43,924 bases of DNA from Halioglobus sp. (GTDB lineage: Bacteria; Pseudomonadota; Gammaproteobacteria; Pseudomonadales; Halieaceae): assembly GCA_002699145.1 (NCBI GenBank), contig PABK01000059.1:1-43924 (forward strand), read 5' to 3'. The notes under the pieces were generated by a model that made no database searches, was not told the DNA's origin, and saw only the letters and a program-made list of their open reading frames with translations. The position numbers and the translations under genes are program-made. The first letter of the stretch is position 1. Every line of letters begins with the position of its first letter. Below, piece after piece: positions 8,573-16,450 of this stretch.

Positions 8573-8616
8573 AAAGCAGACGTTCATAACGCAAATAATT
8601 GGGGTCTGCTTTTGTT
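8573..8616 (+). terminator. Hairpin terminator-like structure after tnpT
   Basis: The perfect arms AAAGCAGAC (8573-8581) and GTCTGCTTT (8604-8612) are separated by 22 bases and followed by TGTTT. The structure lies between convergent tnpT and the LysR gene and could end transcription from both sides. The long loop makes it weaker than a classic terminator. Confidence 0.4.
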
Positions 8617-8639
8617 TCTAATCGGCCAACTGCGGCCGT

Positions 8640-9557
8640 TCAGATAGCTCGTTCGACGCCCTCAATCTCAGGAACCTCGGTCTCGATGGTTTCGAGAAAG
8701 GTTTTCAGTCGTAGCGTTCGGTGCCGCCCTGGCAAGTAGGACACATGAATGTCGAGCGACGGTGCGCGCCAGGTAGGTAGCAAATCCACAAGTTCTCCGC
8801 TTTGTAACTCATCAGCTATAAACCAGCTCGGGAGGACCGCCATGCCCAAACCCATGTTCGTCGCTTCTTTGAGCGCGAAAATGTTGTTGGTCTGCATCCT
8901 CGCATCGGGCTGAATGGTCACCACGCGCTTACCCTGATGCAACGGGATCTGTCCACCCTCAAACGGGTCTAAGGCGATAAGCGGCAGCTTCTCCGCCTGT
9001 CTTGGTGAGTTCGGCTGGCTGTGTTCTGCAACGAATCCCCGAGAGGCAACCAGCAACCGCTCCACTGATCCCAAGCGCTTTACGATGAGTGTTTCGTCGG
9101 GCACAGGCCCGATCTTCACCCAGCAATCGCAGCCGACTTCGGCGAAACGTATCGGCTGATCGTCGAGCTGCCAGGTAATCGTCACTCCGGGATGATCGCG
9201 CTGGAACTGCCACGCGATACGCGCCAAGTGCATCTGACCCAGCGCGATCGGGGCAACCACCTTGAGCTTGCCGCGAATCCCCGTCTCACCCGCCAAGTGC
9301 TTTTCTTCCAAAGAGTCCCAACTGTCAAGCAGCACACGTGCGTCGGCCAGCAGATCGATACCTGCGTCCGTTAGGGCCAGGGAGTGCGTCGTGCGACGGA
9401 CAAGCTGTGTCTTTAGTCGGCCTTCCAACTCCGCAAGCTGCCGACTGACCGAGGGCTGAGACAGCCCAATGTCGCGCGCGGCCGCACTGATGCTGCCGGT
9501 ATCGGCGATGCGAACAAAAGTTTCCAGCAGGGTGATTCGATCGAGTGGCTTGCTCAT
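8640..9557 (-). CDS. LysR-family transcriptional regulator
   Basis: This 305-aa protein has an N-terminal winged helix-turn-helix (about residues 18-40, SISAAARDIGLSQPSVSRQL) followed by a linker helix and a two-lobe periplasmic-binding-like effector domain. The effector domain includes GLGMAVLPSWFIADEL, typical of the CrgA/AaeR-like branch. It is divergent from the aldo/keto reductase gene with about 105 bases between starts, so it most likely controls that gene and the genes behind it. LysR proteins of this branch often sense small organic compounds; the ligand here is unknown. It lies inside the 22-bp-repeat cassette. Confidence 0.9.
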   Translation of the reverse strand: MSKPLDRITLLETFVRIADTGSISAAARDIGLSQPSVSRQLAELEGRLKTQLVRRTTHSLALTDAGIDLLADARVLLDSWDSLEEKHLAGETGIRGKLKVVAPIALGQMHLARIAWQFQRDHPGVTITWQLDDQPIRFAEVGCDCWVKIGPVPDETLIVKRLGSVERLLVASRGFVAEHSQPNSPRQAEKLPLIALDPFEGGQIPLHQGKRVVTIQPDARMQTNNIFALKEATNMGLGMAVLPSWFIADELQSGELVDLLPTWRAPSLDIHVSYLPGRHRTLRLKTFLETIETEVPEIEGVERAI

Positions 9558-9662
9558 ACGAAATACGTATATCAGTTATTGCTATTACTCGTCTACCAAC
9601 TTTCTCGTAATTCACGGAAAGTAGCCTCAACACGAACGGCAAGCCACACAAAGGACATCGCC

Positions 9663-10445
9663 ATGACGAACGATATCAATACAACATTCAATCTCGGCGG
9701 AGAGCTGGCAGTGAATCGCCTTGGCTACGGCGCTATGCGCCTTACGGGTCAGCCTGGCAACTTCGGCCCTTACCCCAAATGGGATGACGGCAAGGCACTG
9801 CTGCAACGCGCCGTTGAGTTAGGGGTAAATTTCTTCGACTCAGCCCGCGCCTACGGTCCCGAATGGGCCGACAAAATCATTGCCGATGCACTGCACCCGT
9901 ACGCAGAGAACGTCGTTATCGCAACCAAAGGTGGCGTCGACAAATTTGCGCCGGACCAGATTGTCACTGATGGATTACCTGCAACGCTGACTCGTCAAAT
10001 CGATCAGGCGTTGGTGAACTTACGAGTTGAGCTAATCGACCTCTTTCAATTGCACCGCGTCGATCCCAAGGTCGCTATCGAAGAATCGGTGGGGGCCATC
10101 GAAGCCGCACGCCAGGCCGGCAAGGTCCGACTAATCGGCTTATCGAACATCGATCGCACAAACCTGGATCGTGCGATGAGCATCGCTCCGATCGCTTCGG
10201 TGCAAAACCGATTCAATCAGGCTGAGGAAGCGCAGAGTGACTTGGTGGATTACACGGCCGAACACGGCATTGCATTCATTCCTTACGGTCCACTTGGTGC
10301 GCACCCGATGAAGCAAGGCGCTGCTCTGCCGGCACAAGAAGCTCTGGCCTGGTTGCTGCGCCGCTCGCCAAACATCGTGGTTATTCCGGGCACAACATCA
10401 ATTGGGCATCTGGAAGAAAACGTCCGCACTTGGGACTTGGTTTAG
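9663..10445 (+). CDS. Aldo/keto reductase family oxidoreductase
   Basis: This 260-aa TIM-barrel NADPH-dependent carbonyl reductase carries the expected catalytic residues: Asp and Tyr in FFDSARAYGPEW, Lys in VIATKGGVD and His in LFQLHRVDP. The C-terminal cofactor loop VVIPGTTSIGHLEEN is present. The frame is open upstream to 9579, but ATG 9663 fits the family N-terminus (LGGELAVNRLGYGAMRLTG). The length is slightly short of the common 280-320 aa but all barrel parts are seen. It is followed after 25 bases by a small membrane-protein frame, and all genes to 12448 run the same way, which suggests one operon under the divergent LysR regulator. The substrate is unknown. Confidence 0.9.
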   Translation: MTNDINTTFNLGGELAVNRLGYGAMRLTGQPGNFGPYPKWDDGKALLQRAVELGVNFFDSARAYGPEWADKIIADALHPYAENVVIATKGGVDKFAPDQIVTDGLPATLTRQIDQALVNLRVELIDLFQLHRVDPKVAIEESVGAIEAARQAGKVRLIGLSNIDRTNLDRAMSIAPIASVQNRFNQAEEAQSDLVDYTAEHGIAFIPYGPLGAHPMKQGAALPAQEALAWLLRRSPNIVVIPGTTSIGHLEENVRTWDLV

Positions 10446-10470
10446 TCCGACAGAGCATTAGGAGACCGTT

Positions 10471-11016
10471 ATGAATCATCGACTTCGAACAACGCTCATC
10501 ACGTGGCTTGTCGTGTACCCAATGATCACCGGGCTACTGGCGCTTCTGGAGCCGTTCGTCACGAGCTGGCCGATGCCGCTACGAACGCTGCTACTAACGG
10601 CGCTGATGGTGCCGCTGATGGTTCTTTGGGCCGCCCCTAGCCAACGCTCGATTCAAAGCCTTCCTGAATCCCGACACCAACAACTGCACGCAATAACAAA
10701 TACTCAGCAATTGGAGAAGATCATGACACAGACATTCAGCCAACATTTCGCGCCCCACTTGGGCCTAATGTCACCCGACGAAGGTATGTTCAGAACGCAT
10801 GCCGGCGACGATCCGGTGGATCAAATTCACTTCATGGCCGACGAGGGATTTACGGCGATTGAAGACAACTTCATGGCGGCACGATCGATCGAGACCCAGG
10901 AGGCGATTGGTAAAGCGCTGCGAGAGCGCGATATGCGAATGGGCGTCATCGTCAACACGATGGTCTACGACAGCCGAGCTTTGTGCTCAACAACAAGGAC
11001 GAACGCGCGCGGTTGA
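10471..11016 (+). CDS. Small two-helix membrane protein, frame running into next gene
   Basis: The first about 60 residues form two hydrophobic segments (TLITWLVVYPMITGLLALLE and LRTLLLTALMVPLMVLWAAP), a pattern I associate with small membrane proteins found beside oxidoreductase genes. No stop codon follows. The frame continues through a linker (about residues 61-84) into the hydroxypyruvate-isomerase-like start MTQTFSQHFAPHLG at 10723. It ends at 11016 in frameshifted sequence. The natural stop of the small protein was therefore probably lost, or the two have become fused. An internal ribosome site (GGAGAAG before ATG 10723) shows the second gene was once translated separately. The function is unknown. 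Confidence 0.5.
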   Translation: MNHRLRTTLITWLVVYPMITGLLALLEPFVTSWPMPLRTLLLTALMVPLMVLWAAPSQRSIQSLPESRHQQLHAITNTQQLEKIMTQTFSQHFAPHLGLMSPDEGMFRTHAGDDPVDQIHFMADEGFTAIEDNFMAARSIETQEAIGKALRERDMRMGVIVNTMVYDSRALCSTTRTNARG

Positions 11017-11588
11017 TTGAGGAAGTACGCAGTACCGCCAAAATTGCGCGCCGAGTGGGGGCCACGCACGTAACGACTTTGTCGGGTACCGCGCATCCGG
11101 ACCTGCCGCGTGACTACCAGACTGCCAACATGATTGAAAACTTGAAGTGGGTGGGCGATGTCGCCGCCGAAGAAGGACTGGTGTTGGCTTTGGAGCCAAT
11201 CAACCACAAGGGCTGGCCCGGCACCTTCATGACCGAAGTCGCCCATGCTTACCAAATCAGCAAAGCCGTGGGCTTGCCATCGGTGAAGGTGTTATACGAC
11301 TTCTGGCATCAACAGATTCACGCCGGCGACCTGCTCGACAATCTTGAGCTGGCATGGGATGAAATCGCCTACTTCCAAGTTGCCGATAATCCTGGCCGCG
11401 TTGAACCTGGCGCCGGTGAAATCAACTACAAAACGATACTGCGCCGCATCGCTGAGAAAGGATTCGACGGCATTATCGGAATGGAGTTTGGCCCCTCGAA
11501 ACCCGGCTTAGAAGGCGAACAGTCGATGCTCCAAGCCATGCGTGATATTGATCCTCGTTTGCCAAGGACCGTAAAGGAGGCCGCATGA
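10723..11588 (+). pseudogene. Hydroxypyruvate isomerase-like TIM-barrel gene, frameshifted
   Basis: Two frames together encode a xylose-isomerase-like TIM barrel of the Hyi family, which interconverts hydroxypyruvate and tartronate semialdehyde or acts on related sugars. The first part (10723 to about 10975) reads MTQTFSQHFAPHLGLMSPDE and ends at VNTMVYDS. The second part resumes in another frame at FVLNNKDERARLIEEV and runs to 11588. A single-base indel near 10975 joins them. Metal-ligand candidates are the Glu in LALEPIN and the Glu in GMEFGPSK. The downstream hydrolase overlaps its end by four bases (ATGA at 11585). Unless the indel is a sequencing error, no full-length enzyme is made. Confidence 0.75.
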
Positions 11589-12448
11589 ATCGCACACCCC
11601 TTCTGACGCTGGTTGGCATCCTACAGGCCACGGCCACCACGACGGCCGTCGCACAAACCGCTGCGGAAACGGCCTTGTTTCGCGGCCACAACACACATGT
11701 TGTGGACCGTGGAACGCGCCCCGCCGTTGTCCTGGTGCATGGGTTGGGGGCGGATGTGTCCAAGTGGCATGCCAACATTGATGTGTTGGCCCAAACACAT
11801 CGCGTATTGGCCCTCGATCTGCTGGGATTTGGTCAGTCAGACAAGCCGAATGTCGATTATCGCATTCAGGTTTACGTCGATCAGATTCGCGAGCTACTGG
11901 ATTCGCGCGGTATCGAACAAGCGACGTTGGTCGGTAACTCGATGGGCGGGTTAGTGTCTCTCCAGTTTGCGGCCCAACACCCGGAACGGGTGAAGTCACT
12001 GGTACTGGTCGCACCCGCGTTTGTGTTTGGGTTGCCGAATGGGCTGAACGCAGACCAGCTAGCCGGTGGCGCTAATCCCCAAACCTTGGCCGCAATGAAA
12101 GCATACCTTAACCGCATCTACCACGAGCCAGTCATCGATGACGAAACGATAGCGAGCGAACTCATGCGCAAACGCGCTATCGGCGACGGTCGCACTATTG
12201 AGCGGATTGCGCGATCACTAGCATCGGAAACCGATGTGTTCTCAGACTCTAGCCTAAGAAAAATTGTCGCGAAAACACTTGTCGTACACGGCACGAGCGA
12301 CGGTGTTGTGCCAGTAGATCAATCCCGCCATCTGGTCGGCTTGTTGCCCAATGCCACGCTTATTGAACTCGAAGAAACCGGGCACTGGCCTCAAATCGAG
12401 GCTGCCGATGAATTCAACACGCTATTGTTGAGGTGGGAAGATGAATGA
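11585..12448 (+). CDS. Exported alpha/beta hydrolase
   Basis: This 287-aa alpha/beta-hydrolase fold enzyme has an N-terminal signal-like segment (LLTLVGILQATATTTAVAQT, residues 6-25), so it is probably periplasmic. The oxyanion region is VLVHGLGADVSKW and the nucleophile elbow is GNSMGG. The acid is likely the Asp in HGTSDGVVPVD and the base the His in ETGHWPQIE. The start codon overlaps the stop of the preceding isomerase-like gene (ATGA), which points to translational coupling in one operon. The substrate cannot be read; esterase, lactonase and C-C hydrolase activities are all possible. A hairpin follows 13 bases after the stop. Confidence 0.85.
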   Translation: MNRTPLLTLVGILQATATTTAVAQTAAETALFRGHNTHVVDRGTRPAVVLVHGLGADVSKWHANIDVLAQTHRVLALDLLGFGQSDKPNVDYRIQVYVDQIRELLDSRGIEQATLVGNSMGGLVSLQFAAQHPERVKSLVLVAPAFVFGLPNGLNADQLAGGANPQTLAAMKAYLNRIYHEPVIDDETIASELMRKRAIGDGRTIERIARSLASETDVFSDSSLRKIVAKTLVVHGTSDGVVPVDQSRHLVGLLPNATLIELEETGHWPQIEAADEFNTLLLRWEDE

Positions 12449-12461
12449 CCGCAATGGGAAC

Positions 12462-12486
12462 AAATCGGCTGTTGCCGATTTCTTTT
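12462..12486 (+). terminator. Rho-independent terminator after hydrolase operon
   Basis: The perfect stem AAATCGGC (12462-12469) and GCCGATTT (12474-12481) has a 4-base loop and is followed by CTTTT. It lies just after the last gene of the LysR-linked operon and inside the 22-bp repeat boundary. The remainder of 12487-12699 holds the right repeat copy and nothing else that I recognise. Confidence 0.65.
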
Positions 12487-12510
12487 GGCCAGCGTCCGCT
12501 TTAGAGAACA

Positions 12511-12532
12511 TCTGACACTGTCTGTCAGCTCA
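12511..12532 (-). repeat. 22-bp inverted repeat, right copy (cassette boundary)
   Basis: This is an exact reverse complement of 8531-8552, giving a bracketed segment of 4,002 bp. The outer flanks are not similar beyond the repeat, and I see no clear target duplication. Confidence 0.75.
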
Positions 12533-12699
12533 GATACCGACTATTACAACTACCCCATCTCATGTGGCACATGTAGCAGAACGGGAGTGCGACTTTCTGA
12601 GCAGCAGGGCAATCTTCAGTATTTGCCTTGCCCTGGTGGCCGTATGCATGGGAAAATCACTGGCTCCGGTTGAACCCAATAATTCGGGTTTACCTCCCT

Positions 12700-13101
12700 C
12701 TAAGCGGGGCTGACCGATAGGCCTTTTAGAATGCCGCATTGCGCTACCGTTCCTTGGTTGGAACAACTTAGGCGAAGCGCTTTCAATTGCTCGCTGAGTT
12801 TCGTCAACTCTCCGATGCGCGCTTCCACCTCTTCAATATGAGCGTCCATCATCCTGTTCACATTATCACATTGCGCGCCGGGTGACTGATTTAACGCCAA
12901 TAACTGCCGGATCTCCTGCAAACTGATATCCAGGCCGCGGCAATGTTTTATGAACAGCAATTGATCGATGGCAGTTTCATCGTACAGACGGAAATTCCCC
13001 TCACTGCGTTCGGCACAGGTCAACAGGCGTTCCTTTTCATAATGACGGATGGTCTGTACTGAGCAGCCGGTTACTTTTGAAAGCTGGCCGATTTTTATCA
13101 T
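12700..13101 (-). CDS. pbrR: MerR-family Pb/Cd/Zn-responsive regulator (PbrR/CadR type)
   Basis: This 133-aa MerR activator has an N-terminal helix-turn-helix (IKIGQLSKVTGCSVQTIRHYE), a dimerisation helix and a C-terminal metal loop. Counting from ATG 13101, cysteines fall at 78, 113 and 122. These are the spacing and positions I recall for the metal-binding Cys of PbrR-type proteins; CadR has a slightly shorter final spacing. The alternative ATG at 13107 adds two residues. It is divergent from a CDF transporter, with an optimal MerR-type promoter between them. It should sense Pb(II), Cd(II) or Zn(II) in the cytoplasm and activate the exporter. The exact metal is not decided by sequence. Confidence 0.88.
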   Translation of the reverse strand: MIKIGQLSKVTGCSVQTIRHYEKERLLTCAERSEGNFRLYDETAIDQLLFIKHCRGLDISLQEIRQLLALNQSPGAQCDNVNRMMDAHIEEVEARIGELTKLSEQLKALRLSCSNQGTVAQCGILKGLSVSPA

Positions 13102-13116
13102 CTGCAATTTTCACGG

Positions 13117-13147
13117 TTGACTCTACAGTTAGTATAGAGTCTAAACT
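13117..13147 (+). promoter_or_regulatory. MerR-type promoter with 19-bp spacer
   Basis: The -35 TTGACT (13117-13122) and -10 TAAACT (13142-13147) are separated by 19 bases. In the spacer a dyad, ACTCTA (13120-13125) and TAGAGT (13135-13140), forms the operator. The long spacer is the hallmark of promoters untwisted by MerR-family activators. It drives the CDF gene at 13181. Confidence 0.85.
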
Positions 13148-13180
13148 CATTAGCCTTCCAGTTACAAGAGTTGTGCAACC

Positions 13181-14086
13181 ATGAGTGAACTATGGGGCGG
13201 CGGTTGCCAGGGAGGCAAGACTCCTGGTGCCTCCGTGCCTCCTAAGCAGACCGCTGGCCCCGCAGCTCAACATACCTATGTCAGCGAATATCGAGTACCA
13301 GGGATGGACTGTCCCTCAGAAGAGGGCCTGATCCGCATGGTGCTGGATGGTATTGAGCCCCGAGTCCTCCTGGAGTTCGACCTCCCCGGCCGGCAGGTGC
13401 GTGTTTTCCATGGCGCAAACGCGGCCATTATCAAGGAACGGATGCTCTCCGTGGGGCTGGGTGCCACGTTGGTAAAGACCTCGCCCGTTTTGGAAGAGGA
13501 GGTTGCCCGGGCACGAGACCTTGAGGAAACGGCAGCCCAGGTCGAGGCCGGTATTCTGAAGTGGTTGCTGGCCATCAATGGCGTGATGTTTGGGGTTGAA
13601 ATCACGGTGGGCTGGTTAGCGCAATCGACCGGCTTGATTGCTGATTCCCTGGATATGTTTGCCGATGCGGCGGTCTATGGTGTGGCGCTCTATGCAGTGG
13701 GTCGCAGCGTCCGCACGAAGCTCCGGGCGGCCCATTTTTCCGGCTGGCTGCAGTTAGTATTGGCTCTCGGAGCTCTGGCGGAAGTCGGGCGGCGATTGGT
13801 ATTCGGCAGCGAGCCTGTGTCTGGCCTGATGATGGGATTCGGGCTGCTGGCCCTTACGGCCAATGTGTGGTGCCTGGTGCTCATTTCGCGTAACCGGCAC
13901 GGTGGTGCCCATATGAAAGCGAGTTGGATATTTTCCGCTAACGATGTCATCGCCAACCTCGGCGTCATTCTGGCGGGTGCGTTGGTCGCCTGGACCGGCT
14001 CTCGCTATCCCGACCTGATCATCGGCGTGATTATCGGCTTGATTGTACTGAATGGCGCTCGGCGCATTCTGCAGCTGCGGAATTAG
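13181..14086 (+). CDS. CDF-type cation exporter with N-terminal HMA-like domain
   Basis: This is a 301-aa inner-membrane transporter. Residues about 34-100 form a ferredoxin-like heavy-metal-associated-like domain with one Cys (VPGMDCPSEEG). Five to six membrane helices follow. The metal-site helices read ADSLDMFADA (Asp where the typical CDF H-x-x-x-D has His) and SANDVIANLGV. This matches a CDF branch found beside MerR-type regulators. The short N-terminus has a GGGC motif and no His-rich loop. It would exchange cytoplasmic Zn/Cd/Pb-like ions for protons. It is controlled by the divergent PbrR-like regulator through the 19-bp-spacer promoter. The HMA fusion is unusual for CDF proteins and may load the metal. 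Confidence 0.82.
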   Translation: MSELWGGGCQGGKTPGASVPPKQTAGPAAQHTYVSEYRVPGMDCPSEEGLIRMVLDGIEPRVLLEFDLPGRQVRVFHGANAAIIKERMLSVGLGATLVKTSPVLEEEVARARDLEETAAQVEAGILKWLLAINGVMFGVEITVGWLAQSTGLIADSLDMFADAAVYGVALYAVGRSVRTKLRAAHFSGWLQLVLALGALAEVGRRLVFGSEPVSGLMMGFGLLALTANVWCLVLISRNRHGGAHMKASWIFSANDVIANLGVILAGALVAWTGSRYPDLIIGVIIGLIVLNGARRILQLRN

Positions 14087-14200
14087 GTTTTGTTGGTGGG
14101 ACTACAAGAGATGAGCTTCGGGAACTGGAGGTGCGGTTCTGACCGCGATAGTCCGCGCCGTCAAAATTGCATAACCTGAGAAGACCGAAAGGAGATTGCT

Positions 14201-14803
14201 ATGCGGGAGATACTAACGTTCTTTTTGCCAGTTTATTTTCTACTTTTTTTCGGTTTCGCCTTTCTGTGGCGAACCTGGAAAACCTATAAAATGACGGGTG
14301 TAAATCCTTATCGCTTGATGAGCAATCCTGGTGCAGAGGAGATTACCAGTCGCTACTTCCGGGTACTTCCGCTTTTGTCGCTTCTGGTGATGGTGGTGTA
14401 TTTGCTGCCGGAGCGGTATTACGAATACCTCGCTCCATTTCATTGGCTGAACCATGAGAGTTTGCAGACTTTGGGGATTGCAGTGATGTCTATAGCGTTG
14501 GGAATTATTGTGGTTGCCCAGGGGCAGATGGGTGAGTCGTGGCGCATCGGTGTTGATTATGACCATCGAACCGAGTTTGTGCAGCAAGGGTTGTTCAAGT
14601 ACTCCCGCAATCCCATTTTCGCGGGCATTATGCTAAGTGTTTTTGGGTTCTTCCTGGTACTTCCTAATGCCGTCACCCTGTTGATCATGATGTTGGACCT
14701 GGCGCTAATACAAGTACAGATAAGACTGGAGGAGCAGCATCTGGCGGTGGAGCACGGGGAATTGTACAAGCGGTATTGTAATGCTGTGCGGCGCTGGATT
14801 TAG
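14201..14803 (+). CDS. Isoprenylcysteine methyltransferase-family membrane protein (CzcN-like)
   Basis: This 200-aa protein has four to five membrane helices and the C-terminal ICMT/PEMT-type motif: GLFKYSRNPIFAGIMLSVFGFFL, then a late Glu-Glu (RLEEQHL) and a terminal YKRYCNAVRRW. These bind S-adenosylmethionine in the family. Related proteins, CzcN and NccN, occur in Czc/Ncc metal-resistance loci with no proven reaction. Its place between two CDF exporters supports a metal-linked role, perhaps methylating a thiol or a membrane lipid. The start follows a good ribosome site (AAAGGAG). A small hairpin overlaps the end of the gene. No prenylated target is expected in bacteria, so the name does not imply that substrate. 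Confidence 0.78.
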   Translation: MREILTFFLPVYFLLFFGFAFLWRTWKTYKMTGVNPYRLMSNPGAEEITSRYFRVLPLLSLLVMVVYLLPERYYEYLAPFHWLNHESLQTLGIAVMSIALGIIVVAQGQMGESWRIGVDYDHRTEFVQQGLFKYSRNPIFAGIMLSVFGFFLVLPNAVTLLIMMLDLALIQVQIRLEEQHLAVEHGELYKRYCNAVRRWI

Positions 14804-14823
14804 GGTCATTAAAATGACCGTTT
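14804..14823 (+). terminator. Short hairpin after the ICMT-like gene
   Basis: The stem GGTCAT (14804-14809) and ATGACC (14814-14819) has a 4-base loop and is followed by GTTTGC. It starts at the last base of the stop codon. The T-run is poor, so termination is tentative. I see no further feature in 14824-15048 apart from the ribosome site of the next gene. Confidence 0.35.
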
Positions 14824-15048
14824 GCTCGCTGCGAAAACCTCGTATGGTGCCGTCCATGAAGGTGAATCATAAGATTTTGCATGACTGCGCTTCTCTACCT
14901 TTTCATTGAGGAGCTGCTTACAGAAGCGCACTAAACCACAAACCGGCCATAGGGTACAGCGATGTTCTTCATCGGGATTTTTCATCTCCTTGCATCTGAG
15001 GAAGTGATGAGATTAGATCGATACTACAAGCGAATGAAAGGAAAACAG

Positions 15049-15957
15049 ATGACGCACGACCACGTCCATATGGAACCCAAAGAGGGTGATCGAAAGGTTG
15101 CAATGGCCATCTGGGCCAACGGGCTTCTGACCGTCGCACAGATCATTGGCGGAATATTCTCGGGCAGTCTCGCACTGATCGCGGACGCCATCCACAACTT
15201 CTCGGACATGGCCTCGCTCGTCATCGCCTTCGGTGCGCGCAAGATAGCGCGTCGCCCGACCGATGGGAAGATGACATTTGGCTACGGGAGGGTTGAGATC
15301 GTGGCAGCCTTGATCAACTACACATCGCTAATCATCATCGGGCTCTATCTCATCTATGAAGGCGCGATGCGCTTCGTCGATACACCAGAAATTGCTGGCT
15401 GGACCGTGGTAATCCTTGGCGGAGTGGCCCTTGCCATAGATACATTTACAGCGTTACTAACCTATAGCATGCAAAAAGGCAGTGTAAATATCCGAGCGCT
15501 GTTCTTGCACAACCTCAGTGACGCGTTGGCTTCGGTAGCGGTCATAGCTGGCGGGGTCCTGATACTGCTCTACGATATCCGCTGGGTCGATCCAGCAATC
15601 ACTATCGGTATTGCAGCCTACATCCTCTGGCTCGCTTTCACGGAAATCGGCGGCCCGATCCGCACACTGATGCTGGGCAGCCCGCCCAACATCGACATTG
15701 ATGCGGTACTTGCCGCCATGGAGGGCGTGGACGGGGTCGAAGAGGTGCACCACGCCCATTTCTGGCAGATGCAGGAACATCAGGCCGCGCTGGATACTCA
15801 TGTTGTGATTCAGGATGGCCGATGGGACGGCCTCGACAGTATCAAGGAGGCGATCAAGATTTGCCTTGACGAGGAGTTCGAAATCACCCATTCGACATTG
15901 GAATTCGAGCGATCAGGCAACAAGCATAAGGATGCAGCGCGGTATGGTCATGGTTGA
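15049..15957 (+). CDS. czcD: CzcD-type CDF zinc/cadmium/cobalt exporter
   Basis: This 302-aa cation-diffusion facilitator has six membrane helices. Both canonical metal motifs are present: AIHNFSD (H-x-x-x-D) in helix 2 and LHNLSD in helix 5. The C-terminal cytoplasmic domain has HHAHFWQM and HVVI, typical metal-binding positions for CzcD. The N-terminus MTHDHVHMEP is His-rich. The start ATG 15049 is chosen for its AAAGGAAAA ribosome site; the frame is open back to 14962. It would act as a Zn/H+ antiporter dimer in the inner membrane and feed periplasmic metal to RND pumps. It shows low identity to the CDF at 13181 and complete motifs, so the two are separate branches. Confidence 0.92.
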   Translation: MTHDHVHMEPKEGDRKVAMAIWANGLLTVAQIIGGIFSGSLALIADAIHNFSDMASLVIAFGARKIARRPTDGKMTFGYGRVEIVAALINYTSLIIIGLYLIYEGAMRFVDTPEIAGWTVVILGGVALAIDTFTALLTYSMQKGSVNIRALFLHNLSDALASVAVIAGGVLILLYDIRWVDPAITIGIAAYILWLAFTEIGGPIRTLMLGSPPNIDIDAVLAAMEGVDGVEEVHHAHFWQMQEHQAALDTHVVIQDGRWDGLDSIKEAIKICLDEEFEITHSTLEFERSGNKHKDAARYGHG

Positions 15958-16046
15958 GTCTGAGACTACTCTCGTTCTGTCGGGTTCTAGTGCCAAAATG
16001 GTCTTCTTGGCCCAGATCGCCGAAAAGGTTCACTAGGGGAGGGGAT

Positions 16047-16292
16047 TCACCAGTAATCCTTGTGCGGCTTGTGGTTCCCGAGCGGAAAAACCACCTCGTC
16101 GCCATCAACTGATCCCCGATTTAGCAACCGGCACAGACGTGCCTCCTCCCTACGCCGGGGATGTGTCATGAATAGGTTCACCCACCACCCAGGTGTCTCT
16201 CCCGAGTGAATCCATGACCGGTCGTGGTGATTGTATTTGCGGCGAATAGGCCGATATTTCTCGCGATCTTCCGCTTTGTTTTTGACAGACAT
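16047..16292 (-). CDS. Small basic protein of unknown function (transposon-linked)
   Basis: The 81-aa product begins MSVKNKAEDREKYRPIRRK and ends with KPHKDYW. It is rich in Arg, His and Trp. The ending PLGNHKPHKDYW resembles the K-P-H-x-Y-Y-W tail of small uncharacterised proteins I associate with plasmids and Tn3-type elements. The start ATG 16292 has AGGAG six bases upstream; earlier ATGs at 16298 and 16349 have no such site. It is divergent from the decayed tnpA at 16451, with a 19-base palindrome between them. No domain is recognised. It may be a DNA-binding accessory protein of the lost transposon. Confidence 0.5.
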   Translation of the reverse strand: MSVKNKAEDREKYRPIRRKYNHHDRSWIHSGETPGWWVNLFMTHPRRREEARLCRLLNRGSVDGDEVVFPLGNHKPHKDYW

Positions 16293-16410
16293 TGCCATCT
16301 CCTGGGTGTGAATACCTAGAAGATGTCCTGCCCCCAATAGAAGATGCACATAGTCGGCACCTGATTTCCGCCGACCGCACAGTCTACGCTTCAGGGGTGG
16401 CCTTTACAAG

Positions 16411-16429
16411 GTTTTGGCCACGCCAAAAC
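16411..16429. promoter_or_regulatory. Perfect palindrome upstream of the decayed tnpA
   Basis: The arms GTTTTGGC (16411-16418) and GCCAAAAC (16422-16429) are separated by 3 bases and end 21 bases before the tnpA start. It could be an operator or an mRNA hairpin that shields the ribosome site (GAGGGAGG). Confidence 0.5.
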
Positions 16430-16450
16430 GGTTAGCGAGGGAGGCAATGC

